IMG/VR virus record: IMGVR_UViG_3300005738_000021
Location: 1 to 21,727 of that record
DNA from: a virus
Length of the DNA stretch: 21,727 nucleotides
Reading direction: 5' to 3' (one strand)
Positions 6,613 through 13,874 of this stretch are shown one piece after another; the first letter of the stretch is position 1; every line of letters starts with the position of its first letter. The position numbers were made by a program, and so were the translations under genes. Below the pieces are notes generated by a model that was not told where the DNA came from, ran no database searches, and was given only the letters and a program-made list of their open reading frames with translations.

Positions 6613-7212
6613 ATGCCAACAAAGATTAAACCAAAAGATAAACCACATTATGTGAATAATGCACAATTCTCACAAGCAGTAGTTGATTACTGTACTGAAG
6701 TGCAAAAGGCAAAGAAGAGTGATAAAAAATTACCTATCGTTCCTGACTATATTGCATCTTGTTTTTTAAAGATATGTGAAGGACTATCTCATAAAGCAAA
6801 CTTTGTTAGATATACCTATCGTGAAGAAATGGTAATGGACGCAGTTGAGAACTGTTTAAAAGCGATTGAGAACTATAATATTGAAGCTGCAACTCGTACA
6901 GGTAAACCTAATGCGTTTGCATACTTCACTCAAATCTCTTGGTTTGCATTCCTACGTAGAATTGAAAAAGAAAAGAAACAACAAGATATCAAACTCAAGT
7001 ATATGGAACAAGCAGGTGTTGAACATTTCCTTGATGACGAAACTGGTGAAGCAGAAGCAGGACAAGTTGCTCAAGCGTTTGTTGACCAACTCCGTCTTCG
7101 TATTGACGAAGTTAAAGAGAAAGATTCTCAGTGGAAACAGATTGTTAAAAAGGAACGTAAGAGACGTACCGTTAAGGTAGATTCAGACCTAACCGACTTT
7201 ATTAAAGATTAG
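6613..7212 (+). CDS. 55: late sigma factor gp55
   Basis: The product aligns with T4 gp55. HYVNNAQFSQAVVDYCTEVQKAKK corresponds to T4 [24 protein letters not shown]. The ICEGLSHKANFVRYTYREEMVMDAVENCLKAIENYN region matches the sigma region-2-like core, and FAYFTQISWFAFLRRIEKEKK matches T4 [21 protein letters not shown]. Gp55 replaces sigma70 on host RNA polymerase and reads TATAAATA late promoters with gp33 and the gp45 clamp. The start is the ATG at 6613, since AAGGA directly abuts the other ATG at 6607 and leaves it no spacing. Length is about 199 aa against 185 in T4, with an Asp/Glu-rich insert after residue 135. Confidence 0.92.
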   Translation: MPTKIKPKDKPHYVNNAQFSQAVVDYCTEVQKAKKSDKKLPIVPDYIASCFLKICEGLSHKANFVRYTYREEMVMDAVENCLKAIENYNIEAATRTGKPNAFAYFTQISWFAFLRRIEKEKKQQDIKLKYMEQAGVEHFLDDETGEAEAGQVAQAFVDQLRLRIDEVKEKDSQWKQIVKKERKRRTVKVDSDLTDFIKD

Positions 7213-7215
7213 TAC

Positions 7216-7244
7216 TTGACTTTTTATATCTGTAGTGATATAAT
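7216..7244 (+). promoter_or_regulatory. sigma70-type promoter for the gene 47 block
   Basis: TTGACT at 7216-7221, 17-bp spacer, TATAAT at 7239-7244, directly after the gene 55 stop. AGGA precedes the ATG at 7267. Confidence 0.82.
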
Positions 7245-7266
7245 AGACGCAATTTAGGAAAGTATA

Positions 7267-7470
7267 ATGCCAATTAAATTTAAACATAGTCAAGATATTA
7301 GAGACAGAAATACTGGTAAAACAACCACTGTCCATTTTTATATGAAGTCAACTCCTTTAAAAGAATTGTTGGAAGCATATACTAAATCAAGTACACAACC
7401 CAAAGTAAGAGTAAAAATTCGCAACGAATTAGTTAGACGTAACGTAGAGATACCTAGAATAGAACAATGA
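7267..7470 (+). CDS. small conserved-looking protein upstream of gp47 (67 aa)
   Basis: The 67-aa product starts MPIKFKHSQDIRDRNTGKTTT and has a helical middle (TPLKELLEAYTK) and a basic tail (VRVKIRNELVRRNVEIPRI). The predicted pI is high, suggesting nucleic-acid or protein contact. Small genes of this kind precede gene 47 in marine T4-like phages, to my recollection, but no function is known. The last 4 bp overlap the gp47 start (ATGA), so it is likely coupled to gp47 translation. Confidence 0.72.
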   Translation: MPIKFKHSQDIRDRNTGKTTTVHFYMKSTPLKELLEAYTKSSTQPKVRVKIRNELVRRNVEIPRIEQ

Positions 7471-8525
7471 AAATTGCAATACTGAATGATACCCACGCAG
7501 GGTGTCGTAATTCTTCTGACATTTTTATGGATTACCAAGAACGTTTCTATAGTGAAATATTCTTCCCATATTTGTTAGAAAACGATATCAAACATATTAT
7601 CCACCTTGGTGATTATTACGATAACCGTAAGACAATCAACTTCAAGGCACTACATCATAATCGTAAGATATTCCTAGAACCTATGCGTAAACACGGTATT
7701 ACTATGGATATCATTCCAGGCAATCACGATGTATACTATAAGAATACTAACGAACTAAATGCATTGAAGGAATTGCAAGGTCACTATATGAATGAAGTGA
7801 ATCTTGTTATGAAACCAACAGTAATGAATTATGATGGAACTGACATTGCACTTATACCTTGGATTAATCCTGAGAACGAAGACGAAACATTAAAGTTTCT
7901 TGCAAAGTGTAAAGCAGATATCGTTGGTGCTCACCTAGAGTTAAAAGGTTTTGAAATGACCAAAGGTATGCCGTGTCAAGAAGGTATGGACAAGAAACAC
8001 TTTGATAGATTTGAAATGGTATTGACAGGACACTTCCACGCAAAGTCAACTCAAGAGAATATACATTACTTGGGTAGTCAAATGGAATTTTTCTGGAACG
8101 ATTGTAATGACGCAAAGTATTTCCATATTCTTGATACTGAAACAAGAGAACTAGAACCGATTCGTAATCCGATTACAATCTATGAAAAGATTTATTATGA
8201 CCACGAGAAACTCAATAAGTTTCAAGACCTAGCTTATCTTGACAATAAGTTTGTAAAGGTTATTGTGACTAACAAAGGTGACCCATATGAGTTTGAACGA
8301 TTCATTGACCGTGTTCAATCACAAAAGATTCACGAGTTAAAGATTGCAGAAGACTTTGCAGAGTTCCTTGGTTCTAATGTTGAAGACGAAAATGTATCTG
8401 TAGAAGATACCGAAACTCTAGTGTTCAACTATATTGACGCAGTTAATACTGACCTAGATAAGAGTCGTATTAAAGAAGAAGTATCTCATTTAATGAAGGA
8501 AGCACAAACAATGGAGATTGTGTAA
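7467..8525 (+). CDS. 47: recombination endonuclease subunit gp47 (Mre11-like)
   Basis: All phosphoesterase motifs of the Mre11/SbcD family are visible in this 352-aa protein: NDTHAG (7-12), HLGDYYDNR (46-54), PGNHD (84-88), GAHLE (154-158) and TGHFHAKS (187-194). The Asp and His residues bind two Mn ions. With gp46 it forms the complex that resects DNA ends to start recombination-dependent replication, and in T4 it also degrades host DNA. The length matches T4 gp47 (339 aa) closely. The start overlaps the preceding gene and the stop overlaps the next start (TAATG). Confidence 0.95.
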   Translation: MKIAILNDTHAGCRNSSDIFMDYQERFYSEIFFPYLLENDIKHIIHLGDYYDNRKTINFKALHHNRKIFLEPMRKHGITMDIIPGNHDVYYKNTNELNALKELQGHYMNEVNLVMKPTVMNYDGTDIALIPWINPENEDETLKFLAKCKADIVGAHLELKGFEMTKGMPCQEGMDKKHFDRFEMVLTGHFHAKSTQENIHYLGSQMEFFWNDCNDAKYFHILDTETRELEPIRNPITIYEKIYYDHEKLNKFQDLAYLDNKFVKVIVTNKGDPYEFERFIDRVQSQKIHELKIAEDFAEFLGSNVEDENVSVEDTETLVFNYIDAVNTDLDKSRIKEEVSHLMKEAQTMEIV

Positions 8526-8770
8526 TGGCATCTAAAAATGATATCACTGGAGACCCTATCATAAGTAAGAGTGGTGGTAAGGACTACAACGATGGTTGGG
8601 ATAAAATCTGGGGCAAGAATCAAAAAGAAAAACAAAAGTCAATGACCGAACTTAATTGGGACGGTGAACTTGTGGGTTGGACACATTATTGTGACCGAGA
8701 AAAAACTCTTCTTGAAACCGCTAAAGGTCAAGACTGTAATTGGTGTGGTAAAAAAGAACTTGACTTTTAA
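8525..8770 (+). CDS. small protein with a candidate zinc-binding site (81 aa)
   Basis: This unrecognised protein sits between genes 47 and 46. It is Gly/Lys/Trp-rich (KDYNDGWDKIWGKNQKEKQK) and ends with HYC at residues 54-56 and CNWCGKKELDF (71-81). His54, Cys56 and the CxxC pair could together bind a zinc ion. It is translated from the TAATG junction with gp47, implying dosage linked to the nuclease. A role as an accessory factor of gp46/47 is only inference. Confidence 0.68.
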   Translation: MASKNDITGDPIISKSGGKDYNDGWDKIWGKNQKEKQKSMTELNWDGELVGWTHYCDREKTLLETAKGQDCNWCGKKELDF

Positions 8771-8788
8771 TGTCACCTAGTGTATACT
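8760..8788 (+). promoter_or_regulatory. sigma70-type promoter giving a leaderless gene 46 mRNA
   Basis: TTGACT at 8760-8765 (within the end of the previous gene), 17-bp spacer, TATACT at 8783-8788. The gp46 ATG at 8796 is only 7 nt beyond the -10 box, so the transcript should begin at or within a base or two of the start codon, leaving no room for a ribosome site. Confidence 0.72.
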
Positions 8789-8795
8789 TGCGTTT

Positions 8796-10514
8796 ATGAT
8801 TGTATTTGAAAAACTCCGATTCAAGAATTTCTTGTCTACAGGAAACAATTTAACAGAAATATCTTTTAATGACTGTCCCACTACTTTGGTGGTAGGTCAG
8901 AACGGTGCGGGCAAATCTACTATGTTAGACGCTCTCTCCTTTGCGTTGTTTGGTAAACCGCACCGTAAGATATCTAAATCTCAATTAGTTAACACAATCA
9001 ATGCCAAAGGAACTTTGGTTGAGGTTGAGTTCTCTATTGGTAAACAAAACTATAAAGTTGTCCGTGGTATCAAACCTAATAAGTTTGAAATCTGGGTCAA
9101 CGGTAATATGGTTAACCAAGATTCTCACGCAAAAGAATATCAGTCTATGCTTGAGAAAAACATTATCAAGTTAAATCACAAATCGTTTCACCAGATTGTT
9201 GTATTGGGTTCGTCTTCTTTTGTTCCCTTTATGCAACTCTCAAGTAGTGCAAGACGTGAGGTCATAGAAGACTTACTTGATATCAATATGTTCAGTAAAA
9301 TGAACTCCCTATTAAAACAAAAGATGTCTATTCTTAAGGATGAGATAACCGAGAACTCTCACCAACTTAATGTAGTAGACACAAAAATCAATGCACAAAA
9401 AAGATATCTTCGTGACCTGAGTGAAATATCTGCACAACAGAAAAAAGAAAAGGTTGCCTCAATCAATGCAATCCAAAAAGATATTGGTGTCCTGAATAAA
9501 AATAATGATGCACTGTTAAAAGATATTGAAGAGAATGCTCCTGACATTAATAAAGGTATTGAAGATACTACCAAGAAGATTCAAAGTCTAGACGAATTTG
9601 CAGCTGGGTTCAAGACTCAACAGAAGGACGTAGTTAAACAAGCAAAGTTCTTTGAGAAACACGATATCTGTCCTACCTGTAGTCAAGACATAGACCAAAA
9701 AACCAAACAAGAACACTTGGATAAATGTAAGACCAAAGCAAGTACTATTACTGAAGCATTAGATTTATATGATAAAGACCGAGAAAAAGCACAATCAGTT
9801 TTAGAGTATTTACACGAACAATTATCTCAAGTATCAGAATGGCAGAGTAAGGTAAGTGGTAATCAACAAGAGATTGCAACCCTTATGAGAAACATTGATA
9901 AGATTAATGAAGAGATATCTCGTATTGATAATGAGACTGGTGACCTAAGTGAAGCAAATGCTGAACTAGAAACTCTGAGAACTGAGAAGGAAGGTCTACA
10001 GGATACTAAGTATAAACTAAATGAACAACATTCATACAATCAAGTGTATGCAGAGTTGTTGAAGGATACTGGTATCAAGACCAAGATTATCAAACAGTAT
10101 CTACCTGTTATCAATCAACTGACTAATAAGTATTTACAGATTTTAGATTTCTTTGTCCACTTTGATTTGGATGAAAGTTTCGTTGAGACTATTCGTTCAA
10201 GACATCGTGATAACTTTTCGTATGACTCATTCTCTGAGGGTGAGAAACAACGTATTGACTTGTCCCTACTATTTACGTGGAGACAGATTGCAAAGATGAA
10301 AAATAGTGTTGCGACCAATCTACTACTCCTTGACGAAACTTTTGATTCGTCTCTGGACGAAGAGGGTATTGAAAACCTTATGAAGATTATTTCAACACTA
10401 GGTGAAGATACAAACGTTTTTGTTATCTCTCACAAGAGTGAACTTGAGGATGCACACTTCCATCGCAAAATTGAGTTCGTAAAAGAAAAGAACTTTAGTA
10501 AAATAAAGTCTTGA
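8796..10514 (+). CDS. 46: recombination endonuclease subunit gp46 (Rad50-like ATPase)
   Basis: This 572-aa SMC-type ATPase has Walker A GQNGAGKS at 34-41. A long coiled coil spans about 165-440 with a zinc hook CPTC at 292-295, the signature FSEGEKQR lies at 479-486 and Walker B LLLLDE at 509-514. It ends with the H-loop region VISHKSELED. Length and layout match T4 gp46 (560 aa). It dimerises through the hook and, with gp47, processes double-strand ends. The start MIVFEKLRFKNFLS aligns with the beginning of T4 gp46, so ATG 8796 is trusted although no Shine-Dalgarno precedes it. It would be translated leaderless from the promoter at 8760 or by read-through from gp47. Confidence 0.95.
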   Translation: MIVFEKLRFKNFLSTGNNLTEISFNDCPTTLVVGQNGAGKSTMLDALSFALFGKPHRKISKSQLVNTINAKGTLVEVEFSIGKQNYKVVRGIKPNKFEIWVNGNMVNQDSHAKEYQSMLEKNIIKLNHKSFHQIVVLGSSSFVPFMQLSSSARREVIEDLLDINMFSKMNSLLKQKMSILKDEITENSHQLNVVDTKINAQKRYLRDLSEISAQQKKEKVASINAIQKDIGVLNKNNDALLKDIEENAPDINKGIEDTTKKIQSLDEFAAGFKTQQKDVVKQAKFFEKHDICPTCSQDIDQKTKQEHLDKCKTKASTITEALDLYDKDREKAQSVLEYLHEQLSQVSEWQSKVSGNQQEIATLMRNIDKINEEISRIDNETGDLSEANAELETLRTEKEGLQDTKYKLNEQHSYNQVYAELLKDTGIKTKIIKQYLPVINQLTNKYLQILDFFVHFDLDESFVETIRSRHRDNFSYDSFSEGEKQRIDLSLLFTWRQIAKMKNSVATNLLLLDETFDSSLDEEGIENLMKIISTLGEDTNVFVISHKSELEDAHFHRKIEFVKEKNFSKIKS

Positions 10515-10539
10515 CTTTAATTGAAACGTATGATATCAT
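10511..10539 (+). promoter_or_regulatory. sigma70-type promoter for gene 45, with a palindrome over the -10
   Basis: TTGACT at 10511-10516, 17-bp spacer, TATCAT at 10534-10539. A perfect 14-bp palindrome, GTATGATATCATAC (10528-10541), covers the -10 box and could be an operator. Confidence 0.68.
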
Positions 10540-10575
10540 ACACTTTATAAATTATAAAACCGAGAGGAATATATT

Positions 10576-11253
10576 ATGGAATTATCCGATACAACGTTGA
10601 ACGTTCTAAAGAACTATTCAACAATTAACCCTAACATTGTTATCACGGAAGGTAACACTTTAAAAACTATTTCAGTTGCTCGTAACGTATTGTCAACTGC
10701 GGAACTCAATGAGACGTTTCCACAATCATTTGGCATTTACGACCTGACTGAATTTCTAAATGTTTTATCATTAGTTGATTCACCAAGACTTAAGTTTGAA
10801 CAAGACTATGTTGTTGTTGGTGACTCTAACGGTAGGTCTTCAGTGAAATACTTTTTCTCTGACCCTGAAATGTTGACTTCGCCTGGCAAGAGTATTAATA
10901 TGCCAGAAGCAGAGGTTAAGTTTTCCCTAGATACAAATACGTTGGGTAAAATTAAACGTGCAGCTGCAGCTTTGGGACACGATGAAATTTCTATCAGTCC
11001 TATAACTGGTGCGGTTCGTCTATCTGTTATAGATAGTAAAGACGCAACGAGTAATGCATTCTCTATTGATGTAGAGGGTGAATATCCTGATGGGGTTGAT
11101 TTCAACTTCATTATGAATGTTGGTAACCTAAAAGTTGTCAACGAAGACTTTGAGGTAAGTATTAGTTCTAAACTAATCTCTCAATTTAAGAGTAAACAAT
11201 CTGCGATTGAATACTTTATTGCACTTGAAAAATCATCTACATACGGAGCATAA
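10576..11253 (+). CDS. 45: sliding clamp gp45
   Basis: The product (225 aa; T4 gp45 228 aa) follows the T4 clamp throughout. LSDTTLNVLKNYSTINPNIVI matches T4 LSKDTTALLKNFATINSGIML, FGIYDLTEFLNVLSLVD matches VAIYDLNGFLGILSLVN, and FNFIMNVGNLKVV matches FNFIINMANMKMQ. It ends with a YFIALEKSSTYGA-type tail. Gp45 is a trimeric ring that tethers polymerase gp43 to DNA and is also the mobile enhancer of late transcription with gp55. The ribosome site is GAGAGGA, 8 nt upstream of ATG. The gene has its own promoter and shares its stop with the next start. Confidence 0.94.
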   Translation: MELSDTTLNVLKNYSTINPNIVITEGNTLKTISVARNVLSTAELNETFPQSFGIYDLTEFLNVLSLVDSPRLKFEQDYVVVGDSNGRSSVKYFFSDPEMLTSPGKSINMPEAEVKFSLDTNTLGKIKRAAAALGHDEISISPITGAVRLSVIDSKDATSNAFSIDVEGEYPDGVDFNFIMNVGNLKVVNEDFEVSISSKLISQFKSKQSAIEYFIALEKSSTYGA

Positions 11254-11474
11254 TGATGGCAAAAGCACAAGCACAAAAAGACCACACTGCAATCTACGAA
11301 CTAAGTAACAGAGTTTCTCGTTCAACAGTTGCAGTAATTGATACGGTAGTTCAACGTGGCGGATTCAAAGGTGAAGAACTATCTACTATTGGTCAACTAA
11401 GAGACCAAGCAGTTCAGATTATTCAACTCTGCGAAGAGTATCAATCAGAACAAGGTGTTGATAGCACCTCGTAA
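11253..11474 (+). CDS. small helical protein between genes 45 and 44 (73 aa)
   Basis: The frame starts at the TAATG junction with gene 45; a second ATG at 11256 is equally possible. The product is almost fully helical, with Ala/Gln-rich and heptad-like segments (HTAIYELSNRVSRSTVAVIDTVV, QLRDQAVQIIQLCEEY), and is soluble. In T4 this position holds rpbA (an RNA-polymerase-binding protein), but I see no clear similarity to RpbA. Its coupling to the clamp gene may hint at replication or transcription, without proof. A terminator-like hairpin follows. Confidence 0.7.
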   Translation: MMAKAQAQKDHTAIYELSNRVSRSTVAVIDTVVQRGGFKGEELSTIGQLRDQAVQIIQLCEEYQSEQGVDSTS

Positions 11475-11498
11475 AAACGTAGCCATTCTTGGTGACGT

Positions 11499-11541
11499 GG
11501 AGGTGTGGGAGTCTCCTTTCCTTCCCACCTCCGAACTTTTT
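11499..11541 (+). terminator. rho-independent terminator after the gene 45 block
   Basis: GGAGG (11499-11503) pairs with CCTCC (11528-11532), and TGGGA (11506-11510) pairs with TCCCA (11523-11527), with a two-base bulge. The 12-nt loop is pyrimidine-rich, and TTTTT starts at 11537. It ends the gene 45 transcript just before the gene 44 promoter. Confidence 0.72.
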
Positions 11542-11542
11542 A

Positions 11543-11571
11543 TTGACAAATCACTCCGACTATGGTATGAT
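11543..11571 (+). promoter_or_regulatory. sigma70-type promoter for gene 44 (extended -10)
   Basis: TTGACA at 11543-11548, 17-bp spacer, TATGAT at 11566-11571 preceded by TGG, an extended -10 element. It starts 1 bp after the terminator's T run. Confidence 0.82.
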
Positions 11572-11597
11572 TTATTTTATTTTATTATGGAGACACA

Positions 11598-12536
11598 ATG
11601 TCAAAAGAATTCTTATGGGTTGAAAAGTATCGTCCCAACAAAATCTCAGATACTATCCTACCAAAAAATCTAAAAGAAACATTTCAAAAGATTGTTGACG
11701 GTGAGGAAATCCCTAATATGTTATTTACTGGTACAGCTGGTCTTGGTAAAACCACTATCGCACGTGCCATATGTGATGAACTGAGTCTTGACTATATTGT
11801 CATTAACGGTTCAGAGGAAGGGAACATTGATACCCTTCGTGGAAAGATTAAACAGTTTGCCTCATCCGTCTCCCTTTCTGGCGGTTACAAGGTTGTAATC
11901 CTTGATGAGGCAGACTACCTTAATGCACAATCAACTCAACCTGCATTGCGTGGATTTATTGAAGAGTTCTCTCAGAACTGTCGATTCATTCTAACGTGTA
12001 ATTTCAAAAACAAAGTCATTGAACCTCTACACTCTCGTTGTGGTGTTTATGAGTTCAACACTTCTAAGAAAGATATGGTTGACCTATGCGGTCAATTTAT
12101 GAAACGACTACAAACTATTCTTGATTCCGAAGGTGTCAAATATAATAATGAAGTAGTTGCAGGATTGATTAGTAAGTATGCACCTGACTGGAGACGTGTA
12201 CTTAACGAAGCACAACGTCACTCTATCTCTGGGTCTCTGGATACTACAGTTATTCAAAACGACCTGAATGATAATTATAATATCCTGTTCAAGTCTCTTA
12301 AGAACAAAGACTTCAAGAAAATGCGTCAATGGGTAGTCAACAATGTTGACATTGAACCTGCTGCTATTTTCCGTGGTGTCTATGATTGTATGGAAGGTAA
12401 TGTCCAACCTCAATCTATTCCACAACTAGTATTAATTCTTGCAGACTATCAATACAAAAATGCCTTTGTTGCTGACCACGAACTAAATCTGGTTGCGTGT
12501 CTGACCGAATGTATGGCAAATGTGGAGTTTCTATAA
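11598..12536 (+). CDS. 44: clamp loader large subunit gp44
   Basis: This 312-aa AAA+ ATPase shows Walker A TGTAGLGKTT (44-53), Walker B VVILDEAD (99-106), sensor-1 ILTCN (131-135) and the SRC arginine-finger motif (146-148). The order and length match T4 gp44 (319 aa). Four gp44 and one gp62 form the loader that opens the gp45 ring at primer ends. The C-terminal part, SLKNKDFKKMRQWV, parallels T4 SLKNKDVKQLRALA. GGAG lies 8 nt before the ATG; the leader is very U/A-rich (TTATTTTATTTTATT), a possible RegA target, though no site has been proved. Confidence 0.95.
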   Translation: MSKEFLWVEKYRPNKISDTILPKNLKETFQKIVDGEEIPNMLFTGTAGLGKTTIARAICDELSLDYIVINGSEEGNIDTLRGKIKQFASSVSLSGGYKVVILDEADYLNAQSTQPALRGFIEEFSQNCRFILTCNFKNKVIEPLHSRCGVYEFNTSKKDMVDLCGQFMKRLQTILDSEGVKYNNEVVAGLISKYAPDWRRVLNEAQRHSISGSLDTTVIQNDLNDNYNILFKSLKNKDFKKMRQWVVNNVDIEPAAIFRGVYDCMEGNVQPQSIPQLVLILADYQYKNAFVADHELNLVACLTECMANVEFL

Positions 12537-12538
12537 AT

Positions 12539-12715
12539 ATGAAATGGTGGAGAATCTGGGCAAAGTCCCTAGGTGAAAAAGTCGGAGAGACCGACAAACA
12601 GGCAGACGCAGTTGCAGTTATCAGAACCTTTTGGTGGTTCGTTCATATCGCAACCTGTTTCTTTATTATATTAAACGCAATAGCAAATCACGGTTGGGGA
12701 TTAATAGGATTATGA
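12539..12715 (+). CDS. small membrane protein after gene 44 (58 aa)
   Basis: The product starts MKWWRIWAKSLGEKVGETDK, with an amphipathic N-terminus, and has one hydrophobic helix at about residues 29-50 (IRTFWWFVHIATCFFIILNAI). GGAG lies 12 nt upstream within the end of gene 44. The frame stays open upstream to 12497, but that part runs inside gp44, so the ATG at 12539 is preferred. The stop overlaps the next start (ATGA). Function unknown; the position inside the clamp-loader operon suggests replisome-membrane contact only as speculation. Confidence 0.68.
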   Translation: MKWWRIWAKSLGEKVGETDKQADAVAVIRTFWWFVHIATCFFIILNAIANHGWGLIGL

Positions 12716-12849
12716 CAGACAACGAAAGAAAGGAATTAGAATCAACAATACAAGTTCTCCAAAGAAATGTTAGAGAACTTGAAAAACAACTACACGATGC
12801 ATATAAAAGGATAAGTGAATTAAATGATAAAGTATCTCAGAGACAGTGA
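12712..12849 (+). CDS. short coiled-coil protein (45 aa)
   Basis: Starting at the ATGA overlap with the previous gene, the frame encodes an almost continuous charged coiled coil (ERKELESTIQVLQRNVREL, then EKQLHDAYKRISELNDKV). Heptads with Leu/Ile/Val at a/d positions are clear. It resembles SlyX-like or leucine-zipper small proteins and could dimerise. There is no catalytic motif. Its 3' end overlaps the next frame by 26 bp. Confidence 0.6.
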   Translation: MTDNERKELESTIQVLQRNVRELEKQLHDAYKRISELNDKVSQRQ

Positions 12850-13033
12850 AAACATTCAAGACTGTTTGACTACAGACGAACTAGGAAATCGTATTCATAA
12901 AGAAGACGGTTCATATGTTATTGTTGTTCCCAAAACAAGAGAAGTTATAGAACGCAGTCCTATACCATTGGTAAAAGTAAATAATCAATGGATACCAAAG
13001 CAAATGGAATTTGATTTTGGACAAATGGGATAA
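12824..13033 (+). CDS. hypothetical protein (69 aa)
   Basis: Unrecognised. The product has a beta-hairpin-like centre (EDGSYVIVVPKTREVIERSPIPLVKVNNQWIP) and ends MEFDFGQMG. AAAGGA lies 12 nt before the ATG, inside the coiled-coil gene. The C-terminal QMEFDFGQ resembles a short clamp-interacting peptide (Q-x2-hydrophobic-x2-aromatic), which would fit its place among clamp-loader genes. That is only a pattern resemblance. Confidence 0.55.
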   Translation: MIKYLRDSENIQDCLTTDELGNRIHKEDGSYVIVVPKTREVIERSPIPLVKVNNQWIPKQMEFDFGQMG

Positions 13034-13460
13034 AGCACATATGCAGGTTGCCGATACCTACGCAAGGTTATCTTCGGCAAAACGCAGACAGGTAGGTTCG
13101 GTTATTGTAAAAGATAATCGTATCATTTCCATTGGGTATAATGGAATGCCCTCTGGTTGGACTAACAAATGTGAAACTCCAGATTATGAAACTAAAAAGG
13201 AAGTAATTCATGCGGAATCGAATGCAATCACGAAGGTTGCAAAATCAACGGAATCGGCGGAGGGTGCAACACTTTATACAACGTGTTCACCGTGCCTCGA
13301 ATGTGCAAAACTTATCTATCAAAGTGGAGTCTCCAGAGTTGTCTACAGAGACGAATACAAATCTGACCAAGGATTGACTTTTCTGAAGCAATGTGATATA
13401 GTAGTTGATAACTATTACAACCTACGCAAACCAAAAAAGAAACGATTCTTTTTCTTTTAA
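13017..13460 (+). CDS. cd: dCMP deaminase
   Basis: The zinc-dependent deaminase signature is complete: HAES with the catalytic Glu, then TTCSPCLECAKLIYQSGV with the two zinc-binding Cys of PCxxC. The upstream part (AKRRQVGSVIVKDNRIISIGYNGMPSGW) is the conserved dCMP/ComEB-type substrate-binding region. The enzyme converts dCMP to dUMP for dTTP synthesis. The family normally begins near xKWDKxHM. No ATG precedes that segment, so the start is probably the TTG at 13017, with GGAA 7 nt upstream; TTG 13011 lacks space and ATG 13041 would cut the domain. It lies between the two clamp-loader genes and ends in a Lys/Phe-rich tail (KPKKKRFFFF). Confidence 0.88.
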   Translation: MDKWDKAHMQVADTYARLSSAKRRQVGSVIVKDNRIISIGYNGMPSGWTNKCETPDYETKKEVIHAESNAITKVAKSTESAEGATLYTTCSPCLECAKLIYQSGVSRVVYRDEYKSDQGLTFLKQCDIVVDNYYNLRKPKKKRFFFF

Positions 13461-13471
13461 TGGAGTACTGA

Positions 13472-13849
13472 GTGAATCCCTTTAATTATGTAAACAGTAT
13501 TAATCTATCCAAGAAGGATATTATGCAATCTCCTGAAGATGAGAAAGCATATAATTCTTTTATGGTCAATCGTTCTTTATCCTATTTCTCTGATACAGTT
13601 GTCATTGCTAATGAAATGAACAGGTATCACCACTTAGATTCACGTCTACAATATCAATTTCTTATAAATATAATTAGGAAACGAAAACGTTTCTCTAAGT
13701 GGGTAAAACCTGAATTGGAAAATGACCTTGAGTCGGTAAAGAAATACTATGGATATAGCAATGAAAAAGCAAATCAAATCCTACCACTTCTCTCACCTTC
13801 TCAAAGACAAGAAATAAAGAACAAGGTGAATAAAGGTGGAAGAAAGTAA
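13472..13849 (+). CDS. 62: clamp loader small subunit gp62
   Basis: This 125-aa protein matches part of T4 gp62 (187 aa). YNSFMVNRSLSYFSDTVVIANEMN corresponds to T4 [24 protein letters not shown], and LDSRLQYQFLINIIRKRKRFSKWVK to the [21 protein letters not shown] region. It is shorter, as in marine relatives. It is the single delta-prime-like subunit that completes the gp44/62 loader. The start is a GTG at 13472 with GGAG 7 nt upstream. The C-terminus is basic (KNKVNKGGRK). The divergence and short length make the call less certain than for gp44. Confidence 0.8.
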   Translation: MNPFNYVNSINLSKKDIMQSPEDEKAYNSFMVNRSLSYFSDTVVIANEMNRYHHLDSRLQYQFLINIIRKRKRFSKWVKPELENDLESVKKYYGYSNEKANQILPLLSPSQRQEIKNKVNKGGRK

Positions 13850-13874
13850 ATTAGTATCATGGAGTCCAGTGAAT

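Noticed and set aside
10806-11141. 111-codon antisense frame inside gene 45
   Set aside because: All long minus-strand frames lie opposite well-identified genes, lack ribosome sites and promoters, and look like shadows of codon bias.
11455-11673. 72-codon frame across the gene 45-44 junction
   Set aside because: It runs through a terminator, a promoter and the start of gene 44 in the wrong frame; no ribosome site.
12532-12539. TATAAATA octamer at the end of gene 44
   Set aside because: It consists of the stop codon region and the next ATG; a start point near 12545 would lie inside the 58-aa gene, so it is probably a chance match to the late promoter.
13663-13672. TATAAATA-like sequence inside gene 62
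   Set aside because: It lies within coding sequence with no late gene behind it; AT-rich codons give such matches by chance.
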